In this document: positions 43,061 through 51,787 of the stretch, one piece after another
Position numbering within the stretch: position 1 is the stretch's first letter
How the letters are laid out: every line of letters begins with the position of its first letter
Source: Brevundimonas sp. ASV9
GTDB lineage: Bacteria; Pseudomonadota; Alphaproteobacteria; Caulobacterales; Caulobacteraceae
DNA: 64,000 nt
Direction of reading: 5' to 3'
Assembly: GCF_016429195.1 (NCBI RefSeq)
Contig: NZ_JAELUF010000003.1
Location: forward strand, 1 to 64,000
Translations under genes and position numbers: made by a program
Notes under the pieces: model-generated
The model's input: the letters and a program-made list of their open reading frames with translations, nothing else
Database searches by the model: none
Told to the model about the DNA's origin: nothing

Positions 43061-44130
43061 GCCAGGACCAGTTGGTTCGCCGCGGCGCCGGTCGTCTCCA
43101 GATTGGACAGGCTTACCCCGACCAGGCGCACGCCCCGGCTTGGCGGGTAGAGGGACCGGACCAGCACCCGACTGACCTCGTGCAGGGCTTGGCGGGAGGC
43201 CACAGGCTCGGACAGGGACCGGCTTCGCGTCGATTGCTGGAAGTCCGCCCATTTGACCTTGACGGTGACCGTCCGTCCCCGGCTGCCGGTCTTCTCGCAC
43301 CAGGCCCAGACATCGTCGGCCATGGCCATTACCCCGGCCTCGATCGCGTCCGGATCGGTCAGGTCGGAGGCGAAGGTGGTTTCCGAACCGCTCGACTTGC
43401 GGGTCCGGTCGGGATTGACCGGACGATCGTCCTCGCCGCGGGCGATGGCGTAATACCAGGGCCCGGACTTGCCGAAATGATGCTGGAGAAAGGCTCGGGA
43501 TTGGCGGCGCAGATCCGCGCCGGTGCGGATCCCCAGCCCTTCCAACTTCGCGGCCGTCACCGGCCCCACGCCGTGGAAGCGCCTGACCGGCAAATCCTCG
43601 ACGAAGGCCTCGCCACGCCCGGGCGCCACGACAAACTGGCCGTTCGGCTTGTTCTGGTCCGACGCCAGCTTGGCCAGAAACTTGTTGTACGAAATCCCGG
43701 CCGAGGCCGTCAGGCCGGTCTCTTCGAGGATCCGCCGCCGAATCGCCCCCGCCGTCGCCGAGGCGGTCCCCATGCCGCGCCGATCTGAAGTCACATCGAG
43801 ATAAGCCTCGTCCAGCGACAGGGGCTCGATCAGGTCGGTGTAGTCGGCGAAGATCGCATGGATCTGCGCCGAGACCGCGCGATAGACCTCGAAGCGCGGC
43901 GGGGCGAAGACGAGGTCCGGGCATTTGCGCAGGGCGGTTGTGGAGGGCATGGCCGAGCGCACCCCAAACCGCCGCGCCTCATAGCTGGCGGCGGCGACCA
44001 CGCCGCGCGCCGCCGCGTGCCCCACCGCCACCGGCCGTCCGCGCAGGGCCGGATCGTCCCTCTGTTCGACGGAGGCGAAGAAGGCGTCCATGTCCACATG
44101 GACGATCTTGCGGGTGGCGACGCCAGACAT
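43057..44130 (-). CDS. dinB: DNA polymerase IV (DinB)
   Basis: 357 residues. Y-family catalytic motifs are intact: [20 protein letters not shown] (Asp about 13) and [12 protein letters not shown] (Asp-Glu about 108). The nucleotide-contact segment [13 protein letters not shown] is present, then the helix-hairpin-helix-like [15 protein letters not shown]. The C terminus ends QLVLA, a beta-clamp-binding-type motif like that of E. coli DinB. It is divergent from dnaE2 with a LexA-like box 22 bases upstream, and is coupled to alkB. Confidence 0.93.
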   Translation of the reverse strand: MSGVATRKIVHVDMDAFFASVEQRDDPALRGRPVAVGHAAARGVVAAASYEARRFGVRSAMPSTTALRKCPDLVFAPPRFEVYRAVSAQIHAIFADYTDLIEPLSLDEAYLDVTSDRRGMGTASATAGAIRRRILEETGLTASAGISYNKFLAKLASDQNKPNGQFVVAPGRGEAFVEDLPVRRFHGVGPVTAAKLEGLGIRTGADLRRQSRAFLQHHFGKSGPWYYAIARGEDDRPVNPDRTRKSSGSETTFASDLTDPDAIEAGVMAMADDVWAWCEKTGSRGRTVTVKVKWADFQQSTRSRSLSEPVASRQALHEVSRVLVRSLYPPSRGVRLVGVSLSNLETTGAAANQLVLA

Positions 44131-44151
44131 GCGCCATGCATATCAAGACCA

Positions 44152-44166
44152 GAACAAAAAGAAAAC
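44152..44166. promoter_or_regulatory. LexA-like box between dinB and dnaE2
   Basis: GAACAAAAAGAAAAC reads GAAC-N7-AAAC, one mismatch from the GAAC-N7-GAAC consensus. It lies in the 110-base divergent region and could control both genes. Confidence 0.6.
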
Positions 44167-44240
44167 ATTTGTCCAAGGCCACGCTTGCCAATCGGCTTGC
44201 CGAAGTGCTGTCGGGGAGGTCGAACAGCCGCTCAATCCCT

Positions 44241-47200
44241 ATGTCTTACGTCGAGCTTCAAGCCACTTCGCACTTCTCCTTCCTGCGCGGCGCCAGCAGT
44301 TGCGAGCTGCTGTTCGAACAGGCCCGGCTGTGCGGGCTGGACGCCCTGGCCATCGTCGATCGCAACTCGCTAGCGGGGATCGTGCGCGCCCATGAGGCGG
44401 CCAAGGCCTCCGGCGTGCGGCTGATCGTCGGCTGCCGGCTTGATCTGATCGATGGGACAGGCGTGCTCGTCTATCCGACCGACCGGCCCGCCTATTCCCG
44501 GCTGACGCGCCTGCTCTCCCTGGGCAAGCGACGCGCCGGCAAGGCCAAGTGCCACCTCGACTGGTCGGACCTGAAAGACTGGTCGGAGGGCCTGATCGCC
44601 ATCCTGGTTCCTGACGAGGCGGACGAGGCCTGCGCCGTCAATCTGCGGCGGCTGAAGGCGACCTTTTCTGCGGGCGCCTATCTCGCCCTGACGCTGCGAC
44701 GACGCCCAGGGGACGCATTGCGACTGCATGACCTGTCGAACCTCGCCGTCCAGGCCGGCGTGCCGACCGTCGTGACCAACGACGTCCTCTTTCATCATCC
44801 GGACCAACGCCTGCTGCAGGACGTGGTCACCTGCGTTCGACACGGCTGCACCATCGACGAACTGGGTTTCCGACGCGAACGCCATGCGGATCGCTATCTG
44901 AAGCCGCCCCACGAGATGCACCGCCTGTTCAAGGCCTATCCCGAGGCCTTGGCCCGCTCAGTCGAGATCGCCGACCGCTGCCGGTTTTCGCTGGATGAGT
45001 TGGCGTATCAATATCCGGACGAGGTCTCGACGCCGGGCATGACGCCGCAGCAGACGCTGGAACAGCTGACCTGGGCCGGAGCCGCCGACCGCTATCCGGA
45101 AGGGCTGCCGGATAGGGTGCGCAAGACGCTTCGGCACGAACTCGATCTGATCGGCCAGCTCGACTACGCCCCCTATTTCCTGACGGTCCATTCGATCGTG
45201 CGCTTCGCTCGCAGCCAGGACATCCTGTGCCAGGGTCGTGGTTCGGCCGCCAACTCTGCCGTCTGCTACGTGCTGGGCATCACCTCGATCGACCCGGGCC
45301 GCAATGACCTTCTGTTCGAGCGCTTCGTCAGCCAGGAGCGCCGCGAGCCGCCGGACATCGATGTCGATTTCGAGCATGAACGGCGCGAAGTCGTCATGCA
45401 GTGGATCTTCGAGACCTACGGCCGCAACCATGCGGCGCTCTGCTCCGTCGTCACCCGCTATCGCTCGCGCGGCGCCCTGCGCGACGTCGGCAAGGCGTTG
45501 GGGCTCAGCGAGGACCTGATCAAGACCCTGTCGTCCCAGGTCTGGAGCTATTCCAGCGAGGGCGTCGAGGACAAGCATGTCGCGGACCTCAACCTCAATC
45601 TGGAAGACCGGCGGCTTCGCCTGGCGCTAGAGCTGTCGCGTCAGCTGATCGGGGCCCCGCGCCACCTCAGCCAGCACCCGGGCGGCTTCGTCCTGACGCA
45701 CGATCGCCTGGACGACCTGGTCCCGATCGAGCCAGCCGCGATGAAGGACCGCCAGGTCATCGAATGGGACAAGGACGACATCGACGTCCTGAAGTTCATG
45801 AAGGTCGATGTGCTAGCGCTCGGCATGCTCAGCTGCATGAAGCGCGGCTTCGACCTCCTGGCCGAGTACAAGGGGATCGCGCTCGACCTCGCCACCATTC
45901 CGGCCGAGGATCCCAAGACCTATGCGATGATCCGCAAGGCCGACACGCTCGGGGTCTTCCAGATCGAGAGCCGAGCCCAGATGGCCATGCTCCCGCGCAT
46001 CAAGCCCCGCACCTTCTACGATCTGGTCATCGAGGTCGCCATTGTCCGCCCCGGCCCAATCCAGGGCGACATGGTCCATCCCTATCTGCGCCGCAGGGAG
46101 GGTAAGGAGGACGTGGTCTATCCCAAGCCCGAGCTCGAGAAGGTGTTGGGCAAGACCTTGGGCGTGCCGCTGTTCCAGGAACAGGCCATGCGGGTCGCGA
46201 TCGAATGCGCCGGCTTCACCGCTTCGGAGGCCGACCAGCTTCGCCGGGCCATGGCGACGTTCAAGTTCACCGGCGGGGTCAGCCATTTCAAGGACAAGCT
46301 GATCAGCGGCATGGTCGAGCGCGGCTATGACGCCGCCTTCGCCGAGAAGACCTTCAGCCAGCTGGAAGGGTTCGGCTCCTACGGCTTTCCGGAAAGCCAT
46401 GCAGCCTCCTTCGCCCTGATCGCCTACGCCTCCTCCTGGCTTAAATGCCATCACCCGGATGTCTTCTGCGCCGCGCTGCTGAACGCTCAGCCCATGGGCT
46501 TCTATGCGCCGGCGCAGATCGTCCGTGACGCCCAGCAGCACGGCGTCGAGATCCGGCCCATCTGCGTCAACGCCAGCCGCTGGGACTGCACCCTGGAGCC
46601 AGCAGGCGACGATGGACGCTTCGCCGTCCGCCTGGGTCTTCGCATGGTGCGCGGCCTGGTGAACGGCGACGCTGCCCGCCTCCTTGCGGCACGGACGGAC
46701 GGCGCCTTCCGCTCTGTCGACGACCTCTGGCGACGCGCCGGTGCCCAGGTCGCCAGCCTTGTCCGCCTGGCGGAGGCGGACGCTTTCCGCCCTGCCCTTT
46801 TCCTGGATCGTCGGGATGCGCTGTGGGCTATCAAGGGGCTGAGGGACGAGCCCCTGCCCCTGTTCGCCGCCGCCGACGTCCACGACCAGAAGACGGAAAT
46901 CTCCGAGCCCGATCCGGGCCTCAAGCCAATGACGCCTGGACGGGAAGTGGTCGAGGACTACAGCCATATCGGCCTGACCCTGCGCGACCATCCGCTGAGC
47001 TTCCTGCGCGGCGATCTGCAGGCCCGGCACATCATGACCTGCGCCGACGGGACGGCCATGCGCGACGGTCGGCTGACGCGCGTCGCAGGTCTCGTGCTGG
47101 TTCGTCAGAAGCCCGGCAGCGCCAAAGGGGTCATGTTCATCACCATCGAGGACGAGACCGGCGTGGCCAATCTGGTCATCTGGCCCAGCCTCTATGAACA

Positions 47201-47495
47201 GCAGCGCCGCATCGTCCTGTCAGCCTCCATGCTCGTCGTCGACGGCAAGGTTCAGCGTGAAGGCGACGTCGTCCACATCGTCGCGACCAGACTTCATGAC
47301 GCATCGGCCCTGCTCGCTTCGGTCGGCGACCGGGGCGAGGCCTTCCCCCTGCCCCACGGGCGCGGCGACGAATTCCATCGCGGCGGGTCGCCGGATGCGC
47401 GCGACGCTCCCCCTCGCGCGATCAAAGTCCGGGACATCTACATTCCAGATCTTCATCTCGACACGATCAGACCGAAGACGCGGGATTTCCGGTAG
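44241..47495 (+). CDS. dnaE2: Error-prone DNA polymerase DnaE2
   Basis: 1084 residues from the ATG at 44241, the usual start ([19 protein letters not shown]); the open frame extends to 43938 but overlaps dinB. Domains: PHP (about 1-210), polymerase palm with [20 protein letters not shown] (about 333) and [12 protein letters not shown] (catalytic Asp, about 371), fingers, HhH region, and a C-terminal OB fold ([20 protein letters not shown], about 965). DnaE2 is the catalytic subunit of the ImuA-ImuB-DnaE2 mutasome. It is not next to imuAB, which lie about 21 kb upstream, but a LexA-like site precedes it. Confidence 0.95.
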   Translation: MSYVELQATSHFSFLRGASSCELLFEQARLCGLDALAIVDRNSLAGIVRAHEAAKASGVRLIVGCRLDLIDGTGVLVYPTDRPAYSRLTRLLSLGKRRAGKAKCHLDWSDLKDWSEGLIAILVPDEADEACAVNLRRLKATFSAGAYLALTLRRRPGDALRLHDLSNLAVQAGVPTVVTNDVLFHHPDQRLLQDVVTCVRHGCTIDELGFRRERHADRYLKPPHEMHRLFKAYPEALARSVEIADRCRFSLDELAYQYPDEVSTPGMTPQQTLEQLTWAGAADRYPEGLPDRVRKTLRHELDLIGQLDYAPYFLTVHSIVRFARSQDILCQGRGSAANSAVCYVLGITSIDPGRNDLLFERFVSQERREPPDIDVDFEHERREVVMQWIFETYGRNHAALCSVVTRYRSRGALRDVGKALGLSEDLIKTLSSQVWSYSSEGVEDKHVADLNLNLEDRRLRLALELSRQLIGAPRHLSQHPGGFVLTHDRLDDLVPIEPAAMKDRQVIEWDKDDIDVLKFMKVDVLALGMLSCMKRGFDLLAEYKGIALDLATIPAEDPKTYAMIRKADTLGVFQIESRAQMAMLPRIKPRTFYDLVIEVAIVRPGPIQGDMVHPYLRRREGKEDVVYPKPELEKVLGKTLGVPLFQEQAMRVAIECAGFTASEADQLRRAMATFKFTGGVSHFKDKLISGMVERGYDAAFAEKTFSQLEGFGSYGFPESHAASFALIAYASSWLKCHHPDVFCAALLNAQPMGFYAPAQIVRDAQQHGVEIRPICVNASRWDCTLEPAGDDGRFAVRLGLRMVRGLVNGDAARLLAARTDGAFRSVDDLWRRAGAQVASLVRLAEADAFRPALFLDRRDALWAIKGLRDEPLPLFAAADVHDQKTEISEPDPGLKPMTPGREVVEDYSHIGLTLRDHPLSFLRGDLQARHIMTCADGTAMRDGRLTRVAGLVLVRQKPGSAKGVMFITIEDETGVANLVIWPSLYEQQRRIVLSASMLVVDGKVQREGDVVHIVATRLHDASALLASVGDRGEAFPLPHGRGDEFHRGGSPDARDAPPRAIKVRDIYIPDLHLDTIRPKTRDFR

Positions 47496-47880
47496 CGAAC
47501 TCGAGGCGACATCGGTCACAGAAGGATGCGGCCTGCCTCGAGTGGCTGACGCAGTGTGAAAGAGGATAGAGATCATCCGCGATCCATGAATGTTGCTGGA
47601 TTTAGTGCGCTTTCTTGACTCTCATTGGGCGTGGATCACATATGATCTATTTTGCGCCCGACTTTTCTTGTTTTTTTACAATCGCCTAAGCCTACCGCAG
47701 GTGTGCGTAATGTGTGCATCATCCTCCACAGGATGATATTCCTAATGTTCCCCGCTGGGGTCAGGCATTTTTGTTGTCGGGATTCATCGTCTCGAACACA
47801 GGCCTATCGCCCCCTAGGCTGGGTTAATGATGGCATTCGAGATGGAATGTTTGGTCGCTTAACAAGCTGGGAGAACGTCG
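47496..47880. other. AT-richer intergenic stretch, left edge of accessory region
   Basis: About 385 bases of lower GC than the flanks. It contains GATCACATATGATC (near 47635, a 14-base palindrome) and the hairpin ATCATCCT/AGGATGAT (47718-47737, loop of 4). No credible ORF; this may be the boundary of laterally acquired DNA. Confidence 0.5.
47718..47737. repeat. Inverted repeat with perfect 8-bp stem
   Basis: ATCATCCT (47718-47725), four-base loop, AGGATGAT (47730-47737). It may be a terminator for dnaE2 or an operator; a few T-rich bases follow. Confidence 0.4.
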
Positions 47881-48006
47881 GTGACCGACGCTAAGCTGCA
47901 AGCCTTTCAGGTGAACTTTGTGCAGATGGTCCTGGTGTTCTCGTTCACCATTGTGGCCGTCCTCGCCATCAAGACGGTGATCTCCAAAATGGTGCGAGCG
48001 CTGTGA
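47881..48006 (+). CDS. Small membrane protein (41 aa)
   Basis: GTG at 47881 with GGGAG 7 bases upstream, TGA at 48004-48006. After TDAKLQAFQVNFVQ comes one hydrophobic helix (MVLVFSFTIVAVLAI) and a basic tail KTVISKMVRAL. The charge pattern suggests an inner-membrane protein with its C terminus inside. No family recognised; it has a good ribosome-binding site but is short. Confidence 0.5.
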   Translation: MTDAKLQAFQVNFVQMVLVFSFTIVAVLAIKTVISKMVRAL

Positions 48007-48184
48007 TCGAAAGGCCCGCGCCGGCGATCATGACGAGCGAAGCAAGCCATCCTGACCTAGGTCTCTCGCGCTGATCCGGCTGCGCTCGTCCAGAAGGCGC
48101 ATTGCTACCGCGACGAAGTATCCACCATCCTCCTAGCCGGAGGAACGCGATGTTGAGACCTCGACCAACATGCGGAGCCAGCTG

Positions 48185-48319
48185 CTAATCCGGCTTGTTC
48201 TTGCGCCGGCTCGTCCCGCCATTCATGCCCTCAATGAGCCCTCCGACAATGGGTTGAACCAACCAAGCTATGAACACTGCGGTGACCCCACCGGCCATGA
48301 ATATAAGAACGTCCATCAT
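48185..48319 (-). CDS. Small membrane protein (44 aa)
   Basis: Starts at the ATG at 48319 (or 48316), with GGGAGA about 8 bases upstream on the minus strand. MMDVLIFMAGGVTAVFIAWL is a membrane helix, followed by VQPIVGGLIEGMNGG and a basic tail SRRKNK. It might be a small holin-like or phage-type protein, but this is only a look-alike. Confidence 0.5.
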   Translation of the reverse strand: MMDVLIFMAGGVTAVFIAWLVQPIVGGLIEGMNGGTSRRKNKPD

Positions 48320-48426
48320 CAGGCGTCTCCCAACAAAGTCTGTGGCTCTCGTATACGGCAGTATGTCGTGTGACCGAAGCAGTGGGGCGGCACGGCGACC
48401 AGAGCACACGTCCGTATGCCTGCTGT

Positions 48427-49248
48427 TCAGTGTCGAACGCCCTTCGTCTCGACAGGGTTCAGCTGCAGCTCAGCCGCACTGATCGCGAGAGCCTGAAGCT
48501 TGGTGCAGGGAAGAAGACCGCATTCTTGAGCAAAGGTCAGCGCCCCATGATTGGCGGGGTCGATCAGACCAACCACTGCGTCGTGCAATCCCTCTAGCGT
48601 CGAGACGTCATCCACGAAAGCGGCCAGGTCCCCGCCGGCCCCGTACACCGTGTAGTGAGCGAGGCCTCCTCGCTGGGCTCGATAGGCATCCCAACGAGCC
48701 TTCAGCTTCGCCACGCGCTCGCCGGAACCGACAAGGTCGTTCGCTCGTGCCAACCCCTCCGCGACGATCTCCTCGGCAGCCTCGAGCTTGGGCGCCATTC
48801 TCATCACATAGTGAGCCGTCCAATACCGGGTCAGTAGATTGCTGCAGTCGGCGCCGTCCTGATGCAGCAGCGGCGCCAAGCCAATCTCCAGATCCCCTTC
48901 AGCAAACAGGGCGAGGTCATCGATCAGGATATGCGGACCTAGCGCCTGCAGGGACGCTAGCACCCTGTCCACCAGCCATCCTGAAAGGTCTGCCAGATCC
49001 TCGGCGGTCGTCTTTACCAACCCTCCATTGTCGGGATTGTCCCGCAACTGTCGAACCCACACCATCAGCAATAACGAAAGGATCGTGAGTGCGTCGTCGT
49101 TCAAGCCTTCCCGGGCGGCGTTCTGCAGAACCCTAAGCGATGCAAGCATGATCAACGGGTCGAGCTCTGCTGGGTCCAGATGCGACCCTGTTCCGATCAT
49201 GAGCTGCAATTCGGAACTCATCTCGGAAATATCGACAAAATCAGCCAT
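48427..49248 (-). CDS. Hypothetical protein divergent from an XRE regulator (273 aa)
   Basis: 273 residues from the ATG at 49248 (MADFVDISEMSSELQLMIGT); a TTG/ATG a few codons upstream is possible. Predicted mostly helical and soluble: SLRVLQNAAREGLNDDALTI (about 43), then DGADCSNLLTRYW and KLKARWDAYRAQRGGLAHYT. No known family. It is transcribed away from the XRE gene with a 15-base palindrome CACACTGATAGTGTG between them, an arrangement that suggests control by that regulator. Confidence 0.55.
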   Translation of the reverse strand: MADFVDISEMSSELQLMIGTGSHLDPAELDPLIMLASLRVLQNAAREGLNDDALTILSLLLMVWVRQLRDNPDNGGLVKTTAEDLADLSGWLVDRVLASLQALGPHILIDDLALFAEGDLEIGLAPLLHQDGADCSNLLTRYWTAHYVMRMAPKLEAAEEIVAEGLARANDLVGSGERVAKLKARWDAYRAQRGGLAHYTVYGAGGDLAAFVDDVSTLEGLHDAVVGLIDPANHGALTFAQECGLLPCTKLQALAISAAELQLNPVETKGVRH

Positions 49249-49266
49249 CACACCCCTCGCACAAAT

Positions 49267-49281
49267 CACACTGATAGTGTG
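49267..49281. promoter_or_regulatory. Palindromic operator candidate
   Basis: CACACTGATAGTGTG is a perfect 6-3-6 palindrome in the 69-base divergent gap, 19 bases from the start of the minus-strand gene and 37 from the XRE gene. XRE repressors and controller proteins commonly bind sites of this length. Confidence 0.55.
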
Positions 49282-49317
49282 TAGTGAAGATCGGGCGGCA
49301 GCCGCAAGTGCGGTTGC

Positions 49318-49548
49318 GTGGAAGTTGACGCTGAACTGGTGAGTTTTGGCCGCGCCGTCAGGTCGCGGCGGATTGCGCTTGGCCTAAGCCAAGAGGAACT
49401 GGCCGACAGAGCCGGGCTCCACCGAAACTATATCGGCGGCATTGAGCGCGGCGAACGTAACGTCGGTATTAAAGCTGTCTACGCCTTGGCTGTCGGCCTC
49501 GGCTGTGGACCGTCCGAGTTGTTCAACCCGCCCACGTCGCCGCGTTAA
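49318..49548 (+). CDS. XRE-family helix-turn-helix regulator (76 aa)
   Basis: The GTG at 49318 starts VEVDAELVSFGRAVRSRRIA. The HTH is LSQEELADRAGLHRNYIGGI (about 24-43), followed by ERGERNVGIKAVYALAVGLG. This is the short, single-domain form seen in controller (C) proteins and phage or plasmid repressors. It is divergent from the 273-residue gene. It may repress its own expression through the palindrome. Confidence 0.82.
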   Translation: MEVDAELVSFGRAVRSRRIALGLSQEELADRAGLHRNYIGGIERGERNVGIKAVYALAVGLGCGPSELFNPPTSPR

Positions 49549-49634
49549 CTCTCCCTTAACCGACGCCTTAGCACTCTGACCGAGCCGTAAGACCGATCCA
49601 AAACCATCGTTTACTTTAATCGAAAGGTTTGGAT

Positions 49635-49943
49635 ATGGACTATTCCCCAGAGGTTTCAACAGAAGCCAACAGTATCCGTTTGGAGGGGTTTACCCCGACC
49701 GCTCCAGCAACAAGTCATCGCCAATCCTGCGACAAGGCTACGGCCTTACCCCCTTCGCAGGATTGTGCAGTCGAATCCACTGAGGTCATACTCAACACCG
49801 CTCGCGCGATTAGCGTGTGCGATGGAATTTGGCCGAGCAGCCGTGTTGCAGTCGCCGAGTCCCTTCTCGACGACTTGGCCCGCATCCTTGCGCGTATGAC
49901 GCTCGATATGCACCGTTGCGATCTTCCATCGCCCGGAGCCTGA
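49635..49943 (+). CDS. Hypothetical protein before the serine recombinase (102 aa)
   Basis: ATG at 49635 (AAAGG upstream). Rich in Ser, Thr and Ala, beginning MDYSPEVSTEANSIRLEGFT, with a C-terminal helix AVAESLLDDLARILARMTLD. No known family. It ends 4 bases before the recombinase start, so it is co-transcribed and may be part of the same element. Confidence 0.6.
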   Translation: MDYSPEVSTEANSIRLEGFTPTAPATSHRQSCDKATALPPSQDCAVESTEVILNTARAISVCDGIWPSSRVAVAESLLDDLARILARMTLDMHRCDLPSPGA

Positions 49944-49947
49944 GCTG

Positions 49948-51576
49948 ATGCGTGCAGCCCTATATGCCCGTTACTCGACCGACCTTCAAAACGTCGCTTC
50001 GATCGCGGATCAGTTTGCGACGTGCCGATCCTTTGCAGCGAAGGACGCGACCAAGATCGTCGCGACGTTTGAGGACGCAGCCATCTCGGGAGGGTCCGCA
50101 GCAAACCGGCCCGGATTGCACAGCCTGATGCACGGCGCAAAGAACGGCGAGTTCGACGTCGTGCTTTGTGAAGCGTTAGATCGCCTTTCTCGGTCCCAAG
50201 CCGATGTCGCGGCCCTCTTCGAGGATCTGCGGTTTCACGGCGTCAAAATCCGCACGATCTCCGAAGGCGACATATCTGAGCTTCAGATTGGGCTGATGGG
50301 CACCATGAACGCCCTCCAACTGCGCGAGACAGGCCGAAAGACAAGGCGCGGCCTTCAAGGTGTCGTCCGCTCCGGTCGTCATACTGGGGGCCGTGTCTAC
50401 GGCTACAAAATCAGGCGAGAAGTCGACGCCATCGGCGAACCGATCCGGGGCCTTCGCGATAGCGATCCTGGTGAAGCAGAAGTCGTCAGAGAGATCTTTC
50501 GGCGCTACGCCGCCGGCCAATCGCCTCGGGCGATCGTAAGCGACTTGAATCGCCGCAGCATACCCGGCCCGCGAGGCGGAAGCTGGAACGCGTCGACGAT
50601 CAACGGCAATGCCGAGCGCGGCAATGGGGTCATCCATAATGAGTTGTATCGCGGCGTCCTGGTTTTTGGTCGTCAGACCTGGGTGAAGGACAGGCGCACA
50701 GGAAAGCGCCAGGCGCGAACGGCGGATCCTGAAGAAATTATTCGGACCGAGGTGCCGCATCTTCGAATCATCTCCGAAGAACTATGGGCGAAAGTTCAGC
50801 ATCGCTACGCGGAGACCACCTTATCGTCACGGGGGCCCTCCCCGCGCGTAGCCGTTCGGCCCCGGCACTTACTGAGCGGAAAACTGACCTGCGGAGTTTG
50901 TGGCGGCCCGATGATCCGAAGCGGTGCCGACCAACGCTTTATGTGCTCATGGCGACGAGAACGAGGAAAATCGGCATGCACGAACGGCCGCGGGATCAAG
51001 AGCGCCGAGATCGAGGCGCGCGTTCTCGCCGCGATCAAGAACAGACTTCTAGCGCCGGAACGCGTGGCGCTCGCTGTGGAAGAGGCGAGGCTCGCAGCAG
51101 AGAATGACGCGCGTAGGATCACCCAAGCTCGATCAAAACTCGACAGTGAGCTTGCAGAGGTGAAGCGCCGTGCCGAACGCTTGGTCGACCAGATCGCCGA
51201 TGGCGTCCTTACGGGCGCTGCAGTCAAGGATCGTCTGGACGCGCTGGAAGCGCGGCGAAGCCAGATTGAATCAGAACTGGCCCAAGCACCGGCGGCGTCG
51301 GTCGTCGCCCTGCATCCTCGCGTGGCCGAGCATTACCGGACCGTCGTGGGCTCGCTGGAGCGCACCTTGGCTCGCAGCGACAGCGAGGCAGTGACTGAAG
51401 CACGGGACTTGGTGCGCAAGTTGATTGGAACCGTCGTGGTCACGCCGTTGGAAGAGCGCGGAAAGTTTGCCTTGACCGTACAAGGCAAAATCGCCGCCCT
51501 GGTGAACCAAGACGGCGAAAAGACTACGAAGTTGGGTGCGGGAGTAGGATTTGAACCTACGACCTTCAGGTTATGA
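49948..51576 (+). CDS. Large serine recombinase with tRNA-derived C terminus
   Basis: 542 residues. Resolvase catalytic domain: ALYARYSTDLQNVASIADQF, with the nucleophile Ser in YARYST (about 10). CEALDRLSRSQADVAALFED (about 73) supplies the catalytic arginines. The recombinase domain GYKIRREV... and zinc-ribbon CGVCGGPMIR...CSWRRERGKSAC (about 315-348) are followed by a long coiled coil (LAAENDARRITQARSKLDSE). The last residues GAGVGFEPTTFRL are coded by the reverse complement of a tRNA-Met 3' end, a known mark of recombinases lying at their own attachment site. It should integrate or excise the element to its left. Confidence 0.88.
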   Translation: MRAALYARYSTDLQNVASIADQFATCRSFAAKDATKIVATFEDAAISGGSAANRPGLHSLMHGAKNGEFDVVLCEALDRLSRSQADVAALFEDLRFHGVKIRTISEGDISELQIGLMGTMNALQLRETGRKTRRGLQGVVRSGRHTGGRVYGYKIRREVDAIGEPIRGLRDSDPGEAEVVREIFRRYAAGQSPRAIVSDLNRRSIPGPRGGSWNASTINGNAERGNGVIHNELYRGVLVFGRQTWVKDRRTGKRQARTADPEEIIRTEVPHLRIISEELWAKVQHRYAETTLSSRGPSPRVAVRPRHLLSGKLTCGVCGGPMIRSGADQRFMCSWRRERGKSACTNGRGIKSAEIEARVLAAIKNRLLAPERVALAVEEARLAAENDARRITQARSKLDSELAEVKRRAERLVDQIADGVLTGAAVKDRLDALEARRSQIESELAQAPAASVVALHPRVAEHYRTVVGSLERTLARSDSEAVTEARDLVRKLIGTVVVTPLEERGKFALTVQGKIAALVNQDGEKTTKLGAGVGFEPTTFRL

Positions 51577-51577
51577 G
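51533..51577 (-). other. Attachment-site core: 3' part of tRNA-Met (CAU)
   Basis: The minus strand reads CTCATAACCTGAAGGTCGTA then GGTTCAAATCC and a TACTCCCGCACCCA acceptor end: the anticodon loop (CAT), the variable and T-arm, and the acceptor strand of tRNA-Met. The 5' half that should follow at 51578 and beyond is absent, so this is a displaced att copy and not a functional gene. It overlaps the end of the serine recombinase. Confidence 0.8.
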
Positions 51578-51787
51578 AACGGTTTATACTGTTTTCCAAT
51601 TACGAGATATTATTTCTTACTGCCGCTCAAAGCCCTACGACGCCTGGGTTTCTGTTGACGACCTCGCCAATCTGAATCACCGTTCCTGCGATCTATTTCG
51701 CCCTGCTTTTCCGCCGAACGCTTCCGTCTTGCTTCCACGGATCGACCGGCCTGAGCGGCGGCGGATGTGCTGGGAAAGGACTTGGAG

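Noticed and set aside
45813-47030. Minus-strand ORF of 405 codons opposite dnaE2
   Set aside because: Antisense shadow of a well-supported polymerase gene.
51533-51577. Complete tRNA gene
   Set aside because: Only the anticodon-to-3' part is present; the D arm and 5' acceptor strand are missing.
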